A stretch of DNA of 64,000 nt from Anastrepha obliqua (Eukaryota > Arthropoda > Insecta > Diptera > Tephritidae). Position 1 is the first letter of the stretch. The number at the start of each line of letters is the position of its first letter. The DNA lies in contig NC_072892.1 of NCBI RefSeq assembly GCF_027943255.1, forward strand, positions 18,995,792 to 19,059,791, read 5' to 3'. Shown one piece after another: positions 43,486 through 55,503 of the stretch. The translations under genes and the position numbers were made by a program. Under the pieces are notes generated by a model. It had not been told where the DNA came from. It was given only the letters and a program-made list of their open reading frames with translations, and made no database searches.

Positions 43486-44825
43486 AACAAATAATATTCA
43501 GAAAACTTAATATTTGTTTAAATATTCGTCAATTAACACTGAAATATAGTGATTTTTTTGTGATAGCTATAACTCGTAAACAAGAGCTGTTACAAAAAAA
43601 ATTAGGGTATATTTAGAATCAGCGTTGTCAAATTAGTAAACATCAAGTATCAAAAGTCATTCATCAGACAAAAAGTGCGATTTTGTTTTTTTGTGTTATT
43701 TATGGAAAGCGATTTAAATCATGTAGCTGCCTTGGCTGGTTTCGCCATAGCGCATCCAGATAATCCACTTTTCTGAAGCTTGGGTCACGGTCTCTGGCTT
43801 TAAGCCAATTTTCCAGAATTCCTTCTGAGAAAACTTTTAAATTTATGGATCTAAAAATTTGTCCACATGTTATCTATTAACTGCATTTCAAGACTTAGTA
43901 TTAGTAAAAATACTTATTTGGAAAGGAGCTGCAGCTTTCGTTAAAGTAATGGTAAATCTAGTAATTAATCGAAGGAATAAGCAAAATAATTTTTTTTTCT
44001 CAAAATGGCGGTTTCTCGAAAAAACTATCGATTTTCGACTACCATTTCGGTTCAAATTGTTTATAAAAAAAATATTTATCGGTGAGAAAAATCTTCGATT
44101 AATTACTAAAAAAAACAAAAAAAATATATATAAGAAGCTCGTGCTAAAATTTAAGACTAATCGGTTCAGCCGTTTTCGAGTAATATTGGTCACTGACTTT
44201 GAAAACACCATTTTGAGAAAAATGCGCTACCGCTCCGGCCTTGTACTTTGAATCACTCTTAAACGCCTTTTCAAATTTGCGTGTAACTTCGAAAATATTC
44301 ACAAATATTCAAATATTAAATTTTCTGTGTGTAAAATATATGTACATTAAGGAAAAAAATATTAAATTTTTTTTTTGCAAATTCTAACTGTTTACGTATA
44401 ACACCTTAAAGGTTGTTCGCATTACATGGGACCTTCACAGCACCTATAAAAAAGTCAGACGGCCATAAAAAATCGTTCGGCATGCCTCTCTAGCGCTCAC
44501 CACTGACCGAAACGGCGTTTCCAAGTGCGTTTTTAAAGAAAAATGGCCCAAGGATGTCACCGCTACAACATGCGAACCAAACTCACACTCCCTGAGGATG
44601 CATTGGCTTCTCGACGATCACGTGCGAGATTTCCGACCCTCAGATGTGGTGAAAATAAAATTTGAAAGGTCAAGCCAAGAAGCATCAAGAGACTTGGTAA
44701 CTCCTAAAACAATCAGGCTAACAAGCCGATTGTATTTAAAGCTCTAGAAAGTGAAATGGTAGATAGTTAAGAAGGAGAGTAAAGAAGTAACAGAAGGATT
44801 AAGATAGGAAAGAATAGAGAAATAG
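43486..44825. other. Non-coding repeat-like DNA
   Basis: AT-rich. Around 43980-44230 the sequence (AATCGGTTCAGCCGTTTTCGA, TTTGAGAAAAATGCGCTACC) resembles interior sequence of the TTAA-flanked elements (for example 56150-56200), but no ends were found. 44400-44820 has no recognised feature. Confidence 0.35.
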
Positions 44826-45230
44826 AGGTATTTAGGCCTGTAAGAATTTTCCAAATTCTTTGATAAATCTGAAAATATCCTCCAGTAGGGGAGAACAAAT
44901 TTTACTTGTTCTCATGACATTGGAACCCAAAATTCGTAAACTTGCTCTAGCAAATGCGGGACACTCACAAAGAAAATGCTCAGTGCCATCCGATCCCTCT
45001 AAGCAAGACAGGCAAATCGCGTCCTCATTGATGCCAATGGTGGTCATATTTTGGCCCCATGGATTGTGTTCTGTAATAATACCGACCATCAACCGACCGT
45101 CTTTCCTTCCAAGTTTTAGTAGAAAGTTTGACAGTTTTCTATTCAGGCTTGTCACAAACACTTTGCAGTTCTGCAGCATTCTAAACCGGACCATCGCTCT
45201 TTATGTAAATTGTATACATAATCGCTGATC
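44826..45230 (-). pseudogene. I-type LINE fragment, ORF2 C-terminus
   Basis: The minus strand gives LLKLGRKDGRLMVGIITEHN, GINEDAICLSCLEGSDGTEHFLCECPAF with the intact C-x2-C-H-C knuckle split as ICLSCLEG and TEHFLCEC, and EDIFRFIKEFGKFL at the end. It is related to the copy at 50850 (ICLSCLEDDDTAEHFLC) and more distantly to 28670. It lacks RNase H and everything upstream. Confidence 0.75.
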
Positions 45231-45403
45231 CACTTCTTGATTCATGCAGAACTGATTCCGGGTCCCTGTGGGGAAACCGCTGATTCGCAAATGTGATAAT
45301 TTTGCTTGTTAACATAGCCGTCGAGATGAAAATGTGCTTCGTTAGAAAAAAAAATTTAAATAGAAAAAAATATAATTTATAATTTTATATTTTTATATAA
45401 AAA

Positions 45404-45688
45404 CTGGCTGTACCCAGCGCGCGTTGCTACGCCAACAACAACATGCCATATTCGTTTCCTCTGTGTAAAAATACATTGTCATACTAATTTTTATGACAAT
45501 CGGTTGAACGGGGCAGAAGTTGCTACTCTGCAGGGCCACCTGGTGACAAGTGGCAGCATATTCTAAAACCTTTTCCGGGGGAAAATACATATATATAAAT
45601 ACCAATTTTTATAATAATCGGTCCAGTAGTATTTGAGTTCATCGATGACATACAGACAAACATTCATTTTTATATATAAAAATTATTA
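45404..45688 (-). mobile_element. Small Helitron-like (non-autonomous) remnant
   Basis: On the minus strand it starts near TATATATAAAAATGAATG (45685), runs through TACTACTGGACCGATTATTA and ends GCGCGCTGGGTACAGCCAG at 45404, followed by T. That matches the common layout of short insect Helitrons with a 3' CTAG-T end; here CTAG has become CCAG and the expected 5' TC is not clear. No coding. Confidence 0.5.
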
Positions 45689-46543
45689 TTTTTTCATTAA
45701 ACACACTGTTTGGACTACACAACATTGACTTTGTAAATAAGTTTTTCAACTCTGTTCAAGCGTAAAGTCTCCACTTCGTTTTACACTGGCGTCCCGCTTA
45801 GATTCCCAGCGGAAAAGAGCTGTCACTGTCTCACTGTCAACATTACATAGGATTAAAAAACTACTATATGGACCACCCGGTACACTTTTATGTGGGCTTG
45901 TTTGCTATTTGGAAGCGATTGTTTGTGCAAAATGAGTGGAAGTAAAGCATAACCCAATATGTTTTAGAAGAGTTATGTTAAGAGAAAAGTTGTAAGTTAA
46001 ACGATATGTTCATTCACTGCACTGCAAATGCAAAAACTGCTGTATTCTTATTTTGCTACTGTATAACTGCTAGACAACAACAAAAACACGGCGTGGAGAT
46101 AGTGACTTCGCTGGCAGAAATTATTTTTACTCTTTCTCTTTTACATGATCTTGTGTTGTTGGTGCGTACCATGGTGAAAAGAATTCAGAAGGAGATACCA
46201 ATATCAGACCGTTAACCGGCTCTCAGCGAATTTTAAAGTACCAGCTGATTGGCTGATGTCGCATGGGTCATGACAGCGGTTTGTTCATGCAAAAACTGAG
46301 TTTGTGTTGGCGATATACGAAACAAATCTCCCAATAACACTTCGTTTCAGTCTGAACGACGACTGATTCGACGAGTGTGTGAATACATTTAAAATGCTCG
46401 TGTAGAATTAGGCTGCCGAATCTCCCAAGTTTCTTGTTCATCATAGTTAAAGAGCAAACCTTGTAAATCTTTTAAAGCTTTCACAAATAACTGCTTTAAT
46501 TTCATATTAATTTACTTGAACTTGTTAATACCTGGCATATGTT
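45689..46543. other. Gap, nothing recognised
   Basis: No supported gene; several short open frames without motifs. Confidence 0.45.
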
Positions 46544-47515
46544 TTGAGTTGGCAACTAAGTAATTGCGGATTTCCCTCATAGATGGCTTCAGTTGAATTT
46601 TTAGGTTTGCAGACGTAGTACAAATGTAAAACACATGTTGTTATTTGATAGTTGGCAATTCACCTGTCAATCAGTAAAAAAAGTTTTTTAATCGGTGAAA
46701 AAAGCTCTGGTCGTCCAGTTGAAGTTGTTGACGCCCTAATCAAACCAATAATCTATTCGGATCATCACAGTACAACATCCGCACGAACTGAAAGAAACGC
46801 ATTTAACGCAACTTATTAACAGCTGCGGTTTGCTAAAGAAACGTAAGTCAAATGATCCATTTTTAAAACTACTGATAACTGGCGCTGAAAAATGGGTTGT
46901 TTACAACAATATCAAGCGGAAAAGATCGTGAAGCAGGCCAGGTGAACCAGCTCAAACAACAACAAAAGCTGATATTCATGTGAAGAAGGTTTTGTTATCA
47001 GTTTGGTGGGATTACAAAGCAATTTTTTACTTTGAAATCTCACCACCAAACCGAACGATCAATTCTGATGTCTACATTGAACAACTAAGGAAATTAAACA
47101 ATGCAGTTGAAGCAAAGCGGCCCGAATCGACAAATCGAAAAAGTATTGTATTCCATCATGACAATGCAAGGCCATACACATTTTTGGTCACTCGACAAAA
47201 ACTATTTTAGCTTGGTTGGGATATTTTTCCACATCCACCGTATAGTCCCGACCTTGCACCATCTGATTACTTTTTGTTTTGATCTTTACAAAACTCCTTA
47301 AATGGCAAACATTTCAATAATGATGATGATGTCAAATCGAACCTGATTGAGTTTTTTTGCTAATAAAACCAGATGTTTTATGAACGTGTGATTATGATGC
47401 TGCCTGAAAGATGGCAAAAGGTCATTGATCAAAATGGGCACTACATTACGGAATAAAGTTATTTAGTTCCTTTGATTTTCTAAAAAAAATCCGCATTACT
47501 TAGTTGCCAACCCAA
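46544..47515 (+). mobile_element. Mariner element with both ends, decayed
   Basis: Inverted ends read GTTGGCAACTAAGTAATTGC (46549) and, from the right, GTTGGCAACTAAGTAATGCG (47513 inward). TA follows the right end (47516-47517), while the left TA is lost. Frames give LITGAEKWVVYNNIKRKRS (46874), where the first catalytic aspartate of TGDEKW has become alanine. Then come WWDYKAIFYFEI, VFHHDNARPY (second aspartate) and FPHPPYSPDLAPSDYFLF (third aspartate), ending MLPERWQKVIDQNGHYI. Frameshifts and stops are frequent. Confidence 0.85.
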
Positions 47516-47531
47516 TAGATATATATGTATA

Positions 47532-47690
47532 TATAAATAATTGGCGCGTGCACCCTTTTTGGGTGTTTGGCCAAGCTCCTCCTCCTATTTGTGGTGTGCG
47601 TCTTGGTGTTATTCCACAAATGGAGGGACCTACAGCTTTAAGCCGACTCCGAACGGCAGATATTTTTATGAGGATGGTGCGCGAAGTTTC
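47532..47690 (-). repeat. tRNA-derived SINE, tail half only
   Basis: Matches the 3' half of the SINE at 33029-33350 (AATTGGCGCG, TTTGGCCAAGCTCCTCC, CTATTTGTGGTGTGCGTCTT, AAGCCGACTCCGAACGGCAG). It ends at GAGGATGGTGCG, where similarity stops, so the tRNA-like head is absent. Lies just outside the mariner right end. Confidence 0.8.
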
Positions 47691-48048
47691 TCGTTTGCTG
47701 CCAAAATCCTTTTTAGCTACTACAAAAGTGAAATTTCGTATGGCCACTATTCTGTTAAGAAGTGATATTTTCCATGGAATAATCTGCTGTAACTTGCCTC
47801 TTATTTTTATATAATTTTTCGACTCCATCCAAGCACATACAGATCCAGCCATACGCCACCAAATTCAAAAGTTGATCGCATATGTCTTGCAGACAGAGCT
47901 GCACCCACTGCCACCTTTCTGAGCAAAAACTATTATTCCTTGTCTTCTCCGAACATATCATTGCCTTTCAATCTTCAATGTTGTAATTTTTGTACGCTTT
48001 TACAAATTGCAATGTGAGTTTTCTTCTGGTGAAGTCAAATGAGGTTCC
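47691..48048. other. Short gap, nothing recognised
   Basis: No features supported. Confidence 0.4.
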
Positions 48049-48052
48049 TTAA

Positions 48053-48751
48053 GGGGTTACATTCGTCCAGCAGCGCCAAAAATGCGCTAAAAGAAAAACT
48101 GTTTTTAGATGGGATAACAGAAATAACTATAAAAAAATGTTATACATTGTTTACTAGTACTTACACTTTATAAAAAAATTAATTTAAATTTTTCTGTACA
48201 AAAATTAGTATATAAAAAATCACGTGATCTAAAGTACAATGAAAAAAAAGTTGCTTCACGACCTGCATCATTTCTCCTTGAATTGTTGATGGGTCTATAA
48301 AAAGTAAAAAAAAAAAACTTATAGTAAAATAAAGTTGTAGTTATAGTCTGTCGAGCCGGATTCTTGAATTTCGAAAAATTTTGCAATGTATGGGGTTTAA
48401 AAGAAAAGTATACGTTTTACGTCATAAATGTCACACTTTAATTATGTTTATAAAATTTTTTACTAAAAATATCAAAAATCAAATCTATAGAAAAAACACT
48501 TTTGAATATTAAAAAAACAAACCGCATCAAGAAATATTAAAAACTTTATGAGTTATCATGCAGACCGTGCCGAAAAAAGTATCATAGTTTCGAGAAAAAT
48601 GAGTTTAAAGTTTGAGGTACAGGAGCGCGCGGACCGCTCTCTACCTAGTTAATGGGCTGAAGAAGCATAATATTGGGAATTTCCGCATGAAATTTTCACA
48701 GTACATTCTTAAGATACCATGATTTCGAAATATTTCGACGTAGGTAACCTT
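48053..48751 (+). mobile_element. TTAA-flanked element carrying the empty site of the 26649 insertion
   Basis: Flanked by TTAA at 48049-48052 and 48752-48755. Ends are GGGGTTACATTCGTCCAG and the complement of AAGGTTACCTACGTCGA. The segment at 48611-48741 matches the outer element's sequence at 26605-26644 plus 27374-27460. The two segments meet at a single TTAA (48653-48656), where the other copy holds a 721-bp insert. Confidence 0.75.
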
Positions 48752-48755
48752 TTAA

Positions 48756-49438
48756 CTTTTCTAATATTCTTCGAGCAATGCAATTCAAACCTCATCTCAA
48801 CTAAGGAGATTTTACTAGATACTAAAGAAAGCGAAATGGGAATTGTGCCGATCTATAAAATTCAATATTTGTTTAAAAATGTTTTTGAGAGACATTTCAT
48901 ATTTCATTCATAGACTGTAATTGACCCCAAGTAATTGATCGCATGAGGTATTGTGCACACAAGAATGAAAAACTAGATTACTCTCATCAAAGAGTGCGTG
49001 ACGCCACATCGGTGCAGTTGCATGAGAGAGATGTGAAAATGCAAACAAGAATGCAAGACGAAAAAATTACACAAACGACATTCGAAAAAATTGCACAAGT
49101 GCGACGTCGCATGCACACACACACAGCTATTCTGTCAAATGCGCTGGGAGCAAAGTAGCGGTACCACGATCGGAGCCACCTTACTGTTCTCTTCACCGTG
49201 AGTAGTATAAAAACCAAGCTTGAAAATGTCGTGCACCTTAGATTAATGCTTTGAATAACTGTATACACTCATTCTCGCTCCTACTACGTAGTAGTGTACA
49301 AAGTTCGAGCATATCGCTGTTCTAAACTACTAAAGCGTTTTTCAGTAAGAGCGATTCAACTTTTTTTTTGTATAAAACACAAACGGTTTGACTTTTTTAA
49401 CTAATTTTTTTTTTATTATCGAGTGTGAACATATACAT
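48756..49438. other. Gap, nothing recognised
   Basis: No supported gene; short open frames only. Confidence 0.45.
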
Positions 49439-50160
49439 TTAAGTATGAAATTCGATTTCTTTTGCATGACCACCGCGTGCACGTTTTACGAAGTCCAATC
49501 GTTGAACCCAATTTTCGACCACTCTTTTGCATAAATCGGCCGAAATTCCACCAATTTCGCGTTCAATATTGGCTCTGAGCTCACAAATCGTCGCCGGCTT
49601 GTTACTGTAGACCAATGACTTCACATAACCCCAAAGAAAATAGTCTAGATGCGTCAAATCACACGAGCGCGGCGGCCATTCGACCGGTCCATTTCTGGAA
49701 ATAATGCGCTCATCGAACTTACTCTTCAACAAATCAATTGTAGCGTGTGCTGTGTGGCTTGTGGCCCCGTCCTGTTGAAACCACATGTCGTCTAAGTCCA
49801 TACCATTCAATTGCGGCCAAAAATAATAGTTTATCATGTCGCGGTATCGATTTCCATTCACAGTAACGTGGCGATCGTTCTCGTCAACGAAAAAATATGG
49901 GCCAATTACGCCGCCGGCATATAAACCATACCAAACAGTCACTCTTTGTGGGTACATTGGTGTTTCGGCAATCTCTCTTGGATTATCTTTCGCCCAAATG
50001 CGGAAACTCTGCTTATTGACGAATCCACTGAGGTGAAAATGTGAGTCCTCACTGAAGATGAAGTGCGCGATATGAATTTTGATTTGAACGCCCGTTTTAA
50101 TAATAAGCCTGAATGACTTTAACGCGTTGCTCAAGTGTGTAGCGTTCCATGATGAAATGT
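49439..50160 (-). pseudogene. D,D41D transposase, internal deletion like the copy at 1184
   Basis: Starts MERYTLEQRVKVIQAYY near 50150 (stop after it), then joins near 50070 to HFIFSEDSHFHLSGFVNKQ. Most of the DNA-binding half is missing at nearly the same point as in the copy at 1184-2115. The rest is open from about 50134: PQRVTVWYGLYAGGVIGPYF, DMWFQQDGATSHTAHATIDL, WPPRSCDLTHLDYFLWGYVK, ending GGHAKEIEFHT. I count 41 residues between the last two catalytic aspartates. Element ends were not found. Confidence 0.85.
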
Positions 50161-50849
50161 ATACTAATGAAGTTTACAAATGACAAGCGAAAAATAAAAA
50201 AATATTGCGTCGTTCGCCCTCCCTATCGGAAAAGCGCACCTATTGAAAAACGCTTTATCTAGTCTGTGAGAGTAAAGCGCACTTGAATTACTCAGAAGTC
50301 CACGTATCCATGTGAAAAAGAGAAAGTCTCTGTCGACTGCTCGCTCATGTAAAAAGCATAGCTGTAAAGGTAATAGCTCAAAGTCGAGTTGATAAATTTT
50401 ATACAGAAATTTAGTCATCTACAGTGCCGGACAACAAAATAATGACAGTATCGCTTTTAATTAAATATAATTAAATATTTCTATTTTATTTACTCAACGC
50501 CAAAATTTAAAAAGTTAGTAAATTGAAAAAGTTAAACAATTTTACGGAAAACATTTATGAAGAGACAAAAACTAAGTATAAATTAATAAATATGTTTTCC
50601 AGCCGTTAATTTGTTTGAATGGACCTTAAGATTACCAATTACCACCAACGTTTTAGTGGCGTTAAATAATACACCTCTATTTGAGTAATTTTTTGCGCTG
50701 TGCTGAGCTACAAGAACTCGTAGATTAGATTAGATTCGATTTGTGGGGGTTGGACAAGACCAAGCACTCAGTCAGAAGACCATTTTACTTCAGCCGGATA
50801 GATTTCAGTAGAAATAATAGAGACAGGAAAGATAAAAAGTGGGTGGTAA
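50161..50849. other. Gap with a possible Tc1-like end
   Basis: ACAGTGCCGGACAACAAAAT at about 50421 looks like a Tc1 terminal repeat but no partner or transposase was found. 50700-50849 probably holds the 3' untranslated region of the LINE fragment that follows. Confidence 0.4.
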
Positions 50850-51640
50850 GACGGATAAATTAGTTTGAAGTCACTCTTCTACAAATCTCTTGGATTCATT
50901 GATAAATCTTAAGAGATTCGGAAGAGGAGGAGTATGAACCTTATCCATACTCAGTCTATCGCCGCCCAATATCCTAAGTCTGATTCTGGAAAACGCCAGA
51001 GAGCTACAGAGAAAATGCTCTGCAGTGTCGTCATCCTCAAGACAGGATAGGCATATCGGGCTATCTACAACCCCTATGGTAGCCATATGCTGACCACAAA
51101 CGTTGTGCCCTGTGATTACACCCACCAGTACTCTTAGGTCCTTTCTGCTGAGTTTTAGGAGAAAGGTCGCTATTTTCCTGTTTGGTTCTTTCACAAAGCA
51201 CTTGGCTACTCTGCACGAGTTCAACCCAGACCAACGGGTTCAAGGTACTTGCAGAGCCTTCATTAGCCAGTTTATCAGCTAACTCGTTCCCTGTAATATT
51301 TCAATGTCCAGGCACCCAAATAAGACTAACTTTGTTGAGTTTTGCAACATTGTTCAGTTTTGCCTTACATTCACCGACTAACTTCGAGGAGCAGCGGGGG
51401 GCTTTCAGTGCAGCTTGACTGTCACTACAAATTGCAATACTGCTGCCCCGCCACTTTTTCTCAATTAGCCAGTACGCCACATTTAAGAAGGCATAGACAA
51501 GAAATCGTAACTATGCATGGTAAAGTCAACAATATCGGTGAGCTCGCTAAAATCGGTCTTAGAAATTGCCGCAAGGGCCCTGGACACTCTGTGATTTGTG
51601 GCAGAAATGCACTCAGAAATAGGGCAAAGTGTGTTGAGGG
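50850..51640 (-). pseudogene. I-type LINE fragment: RNase H remnant plus C-terminal knuckle
   Basis: Minus strand from 51640: a decayed RNase H region (LCMVKSTISVSSLKSVLEIA, then PGH-like NISMSRHPN), then KIATFLLKLSRKDLRVLVGV, GHNVCGQHMATIGV and ICLSCLEDDDTAEHFLCSS. The C-terminal 117 residues (51224-50871) are open. It is closely related to 44826-45230. Truncated upstream of RNase H. Confidence 0.75.
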
Positions 51641-51689
51641 GCTTTAAGAAATAATTCTTTTTCATTAAACGTTTGATGTTTACAGTGAG

Positions 51690-52650
51690 TTTCCTGGAAG
51701 GGAAAAACTGATGGTCATGCCAGTCTACTATTGCGACAAACTCAGTTCACCTCGAGGAGGACTGCTCATATAATCCCCACGGTAACTTTCAACGAGTATT
51801 TTGCCACTCTCTTCCCATCTCGTAAGGAATGGAGCAAGGGACTTTTACTAAACAACTTTTAACACTGCAGATGGTTCAAAAATCAACTGTGGTGTTGGAC
51901 TAAGAATTGAAAAATCTGTGAGTCTTTCTAAATGTACTACCTTACAGGCGGAAGTATTGGCAATCGAGGAGCTTGTTGGCTACTAATCGCAGACCTATCT
52001 TTTAAGAGAAATCCCCCTATTCTTTCAGATAGCCAAGCTGCAATCCAAGCACTGGATTCGACAACAATGACCTCTAAACTGGTGGAACAAAGCAGAAGTA
52101 GCCTTACCACCTTGAGCTCGCTTTGATCTGGGCTCCGGATCATCGGAACATTAAAGGAAACGAAAAAGCAGACGGACTGACAAAAAGGGAATCTGCCATG
52201 AATAAAATTCTTGCAGAATCGGTAATCATACCCCTCAGTGCAATCAAGAACGCAACCTCCACAAAATATCAACGAATCGCGAATTGTAGATGAAGAGACC
52301 AGACAACATGCAAAGTTAGCAGAGCGTTATGGCCCACCTACAACCGCAAAAAAACATCAATATTAACAAATATGAAACGAAGAGATGCCTGCAGACTCAC
52401 GGCGGTTATAACTGGCTTCTGGCCCATAGCAGAACAGGCAGCCAAAATGGGCATCCCTTACATGATATACTGTCATAGTTGTAATCAGCCGGAGAAAAAG
52501 GAAACCATCTTCCACTTCCTCTGTGAATGTCCTGACCTATGGAAGGCTAGGATGTTAGCCTTTGGCAAACTGCATTTTGAAAACCTCTAAGAGCTCGCCG
52601 GTATTGACGTAAACAACCTTATGAGGTTTCTCAATAGCACAGACTGAATA
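51690..52650 (+). pseudogene. I-type LINE fragment: RNase H and C-terminal knuckle
   Basis: Frames read TADGSKINCGVGLRIEKSVS (51862), TLQAEVLAIEEL, ILSDSQAAIQALDSTT (52020), IWAPDHRNIKGNEKADGLTK (52126; the usual PGH is PDH), then a C-terminal region TAVITGFWPIAEQAAKMGIP, YCHSCNQPEKKETIFHFLCE. Frame changes near 51960, 52125 and 52290. The 5' part with the RT is missing. Confidence 0.8.
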
Positions 52651-52679
52651 TATATATTTTTTTCTTTTTTCTTTTTGTC

Positions 52680-53500
52680 GGAATAAGCTAGTAAGTACAG
52701 CACTCAGACGCAAATAAGTCCATTGTACTGCATTTGGACTCACTTTTTCATTTTATTTAAATCTACTCGACCTCCGAAGAAATCTGAGTAGATATTGTGA
52801 TGCCAAGGAACCAAGGTGGCCGCTTCTTAACATATCAGCGCCAAAGACCTCTAGCCTGATTCAAGCGAAGGCGGGGCAGACGCACAGAAAGTGGTCCGCC
52901 GTCTCATCCTCCTCTCCACATACGGGGCAGAGTGCACTGTCTGAGATGTCCATCTTTTCCATGTGCTTCGCCCACAGAAAGTGTGTCCAATCAGCCGCCT
53001 ACAGTCCCTTCCATTTAGTGACAGGAGGAACTGCGGCAGTCAGCCGACCATGACATTACCTATCAGTTTTATCCATCTGCAGCCTCTCTCAGCCTGCCCA
53101 GCTGCTTGTGGGTTAGAGTAACCCGTTTGCTAATCGTGGCTTTGATGGCTGCAGAAGGGAGGGACAGAACGGGCTCCGGGCCAAGGAAGTTGGCCTCAGA
53201 GCCCATTTTGGCTAAAGAGTCAAAGATCTCGTTACCCGCGATACCCACGTGTCCCGGAACCCATGTTAGCAGCAGGCTATTGTGCCTACCTACATAATTC
53301 AGTCAGGATTTACAAGACTCGACTACCCTTGAAGTGGTTGGAGGGCTGTCTAAGGCCATGAGCGCCACTTCGCTGTCGCTGCAGACACATATAGATCTGA
53401 CTGGATATAGTGGTGAAGGAATAACCGTATAACTTGTTGATAGCGGGGGTGTGGCAACAAAATGGTGCGTACGCACTTATTGGCTTCTTGGTGAATCACC
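52680..53500 (-). pseudogene. I-type LINE fragment: RNase H and C-terminal knuckle
   Basis: Minus strand: SLAKMGSEANFLGPEPV preceded by LTWVPGHVGIAGNEIFD (53290-53200) from the RNase H domain, then THFLWAKHMEKMDISDSALC, CPVCGEEDETADHFLCVCP and VFGADMLRSGHLGSLA. It is the same family as 28670-29175, including the 3' sequence CAGCACTCAGACGC. Broken by stops and shifts. Tail-to-tail with the plus-strand copy at 51690-52650. Confidence 0.8.
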
Positions 53501-54092
53501 ACTTCAACCAACCAAGTGAGCTGCAAATCCGGAACCAATTGGTTATTAGTTACACAAGAATTGAATAGCAGTCACAGCATCTACCACTTCAGTATTGTCT
53601 CCAGCTGTGAAAACTGTTTTATGAGGCTTCCGGGTTAATATCAAACATATTTTACTAGCCGACACTGTAAACTGAAATTTAATGGCCCCAGCTTTTTGCC
53701 GAGCATACTATATCTCTCACTGCAATTATTATACATTTTTATGACTTGCTTATTATTTTATAGTAATTGCAAAAACGTGTTTCTTTGTTTTTTGCATGCA
53801 GTTTTTAATTTTATAGCATTTCAACCAGTCTAACAAACTCAGATATATTCGAACTGCGTTGCTAAGAGGTGGCAAATATAAAGAAAAATTCTGCTGTTTT
53901 ATCTCTAAAGTGATTTTAATTTGATTATCCAGATTAGCTATAAAACAAACATAAATCTACAGAATTAGAGCGCTTTGTCTCCACATATGGCCAGTTTTTA
54001 ATACGTAAGGGAAGGCGTACGATACATAACTTTGACCAGCTGCCCAGTTTTTTGCCCAATTTGGAAACAACTCTGAAAATTGTAAAGTCAAT
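53501..54092. other. 5' flank of the EcKL gene
   Basis: No repeats or coding recognised. It presumably contains the promoter of the gene at 54093, but no element can be assigned with confidence. Confidence 0.4.
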
Positions 54093-55503
54093 ATGGCACC
54101 AGGCGTCCCATCTTCGCTGCAAGGCAATCCCAATGAGCAACTCGACATACCCAAGTGGATAAATGAAGATTATTTCTTAGCCGTCCTTAAAAAAGATATT
54201 CCAAACTTTAGAAAAATAATTAGCTTCAAGGCGATCGCCGCCACTGCGCCCGGAGAAAACTACTGCTCAATCATGGTGCGCGTTGCCATTGTGGCGGAAT
54301 TAACAGGTAAGTAAGAAGCGCGTTGTGCGCTGTGTGACGCTACTCTAAACAACTCCCCATCACATTTCAGATTCTTCAATCACGCAGAAAACTTATATTT
54401 TGAAAACTATGTTGGATGCTGAAAATTCAGGATCTGCCATCACTAAAAACATGAATATGTTTCCGAGGGAGGAGCAGACGTACACGGTTTTTCTGCCAAA
54501 ATTCATGAAACTTTACCAGGCAGCCGGACTGGAAGTGCACTTCGGGCCCAGCTGCATACACACCGAACAGACCACGGAGCGTATGACTTTGGTAATGGAA
54601 GACCTGAAAGTGAGTAACTATGCAAACAGCGATCGGCAGAGAGGTCTTGACATGCCGCACATGACAAGTGTGCTGCAAAAGCTAGCAAAAATGCATGCAG
54701 CTTCGGCGCGCAACTTCGAATTGAATGGCGCGTACGGCGAGTTATATCGAAATACTTTTTTCACTGAGGCAAATCGTGCAATATACATACAATTACGCGC
54801 GACTAGAGATCCTCTGGTAAAAGAGGCAATGCGTGAGTGGCCGCTCGACGGTGCCGAAGATTACATTAAAAACTTTCCAAGCGGTGAACAATTATTTGAA
54901 GAGGGCTTGCGCCTGAACGCAATCGATCCCAATGAATTCAATGTGCTGAACCATGGTGATCTGTGGACTAATAATATTATGTTTAAACACGATGCGCAGG
55001 GAGCGATTGATGATGTGCTGTTTGTTGATTTCCAGTCTGGGAAATGGGGTACACCTGCGATCGATCTTTGGTTCCTGATTATCACGTCAGCAGCCGTGGA
55101 TATCAAAATCAAAGAATTCGATCGGTTTATTTATATTTACCACAAACAATTAAACCAGAGCTTGCGTGTACTAAACTACACAAAACCGTTGCCCACACTG
55201 AAATACTTGCAGATGCAAATGTTGAAATACGGATTCTGGGGTAACAGTATGCTTGGGATTAGGACGAATTAAGAAATAAAAATTATTTTCTCTTTGGCAG
55301 GTTTTGGCACAGCTAATAGCGTTTTGAGCGGCATCCTGTTACCAGCGGATAAGGACGCCAGCATCGAAAACTTTATGAAGCCCGGACCCAAGGGTGATGC
55401 GCTCCGCTCGAAAGCGATAACCAATAAATATTACTCAAACGCCATGTGCGTAATTTTACCATTCTTGCGCCACAAGGGTCTGCTCGACTTTCAAGGAGAA
55501 TGA
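54093..55503 (+). CDS. Ecdysteroid-kinase-like protein (EcKL, CHK kinase-like), complete 3-exon gene
   Basis: Exons are 54093-54306, 54371-55240 and 55301-55503. Introns of 64 and 60 nt begin GTAAGT and GTAACA and end CAG. The joined frame is 428 residues. Family landmarks: exon 1 ends in a SIMVRV strand; the probable ATP lysine lies in YILKTMLD near residue 83; VMEDL near 147; the catalytic loop is canonical NHGDLWTNN (H266, D268); the metal-binding DFQSGKWG starts at D291. No signal peptide or membrane segment is seen, so cytosolic. The predicted role is ATP-dependent phosphorylation of a small molecule such as a steroid hormone or xenobiotic metabolite; the substrate cannot be read from sequence. 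It is a more distant paralog of the pair at 10332 and 62631. An in-frame stop within intron 2 means splicing is required. The upstream ATG chosen fits the paralogs. Confidence 0.94.

Noticed and set aside
43859..44251. 130-codon plus-strand ORF
   Set aside because: Lysine- and asparagine-rich translation of AT-rich repeat DNA similar to TTAA-element interiors.
50421..50450. Tc1-like element
   Set aside because: Terminal-repeat-like sequence without a second end or coding.
55241..55272. Early stop in the EcKL gene at 55270
   Set aside because: It lies in a 60-nt GT-AG intron; joining exons restores the family C-terminus, as in the twin gene.
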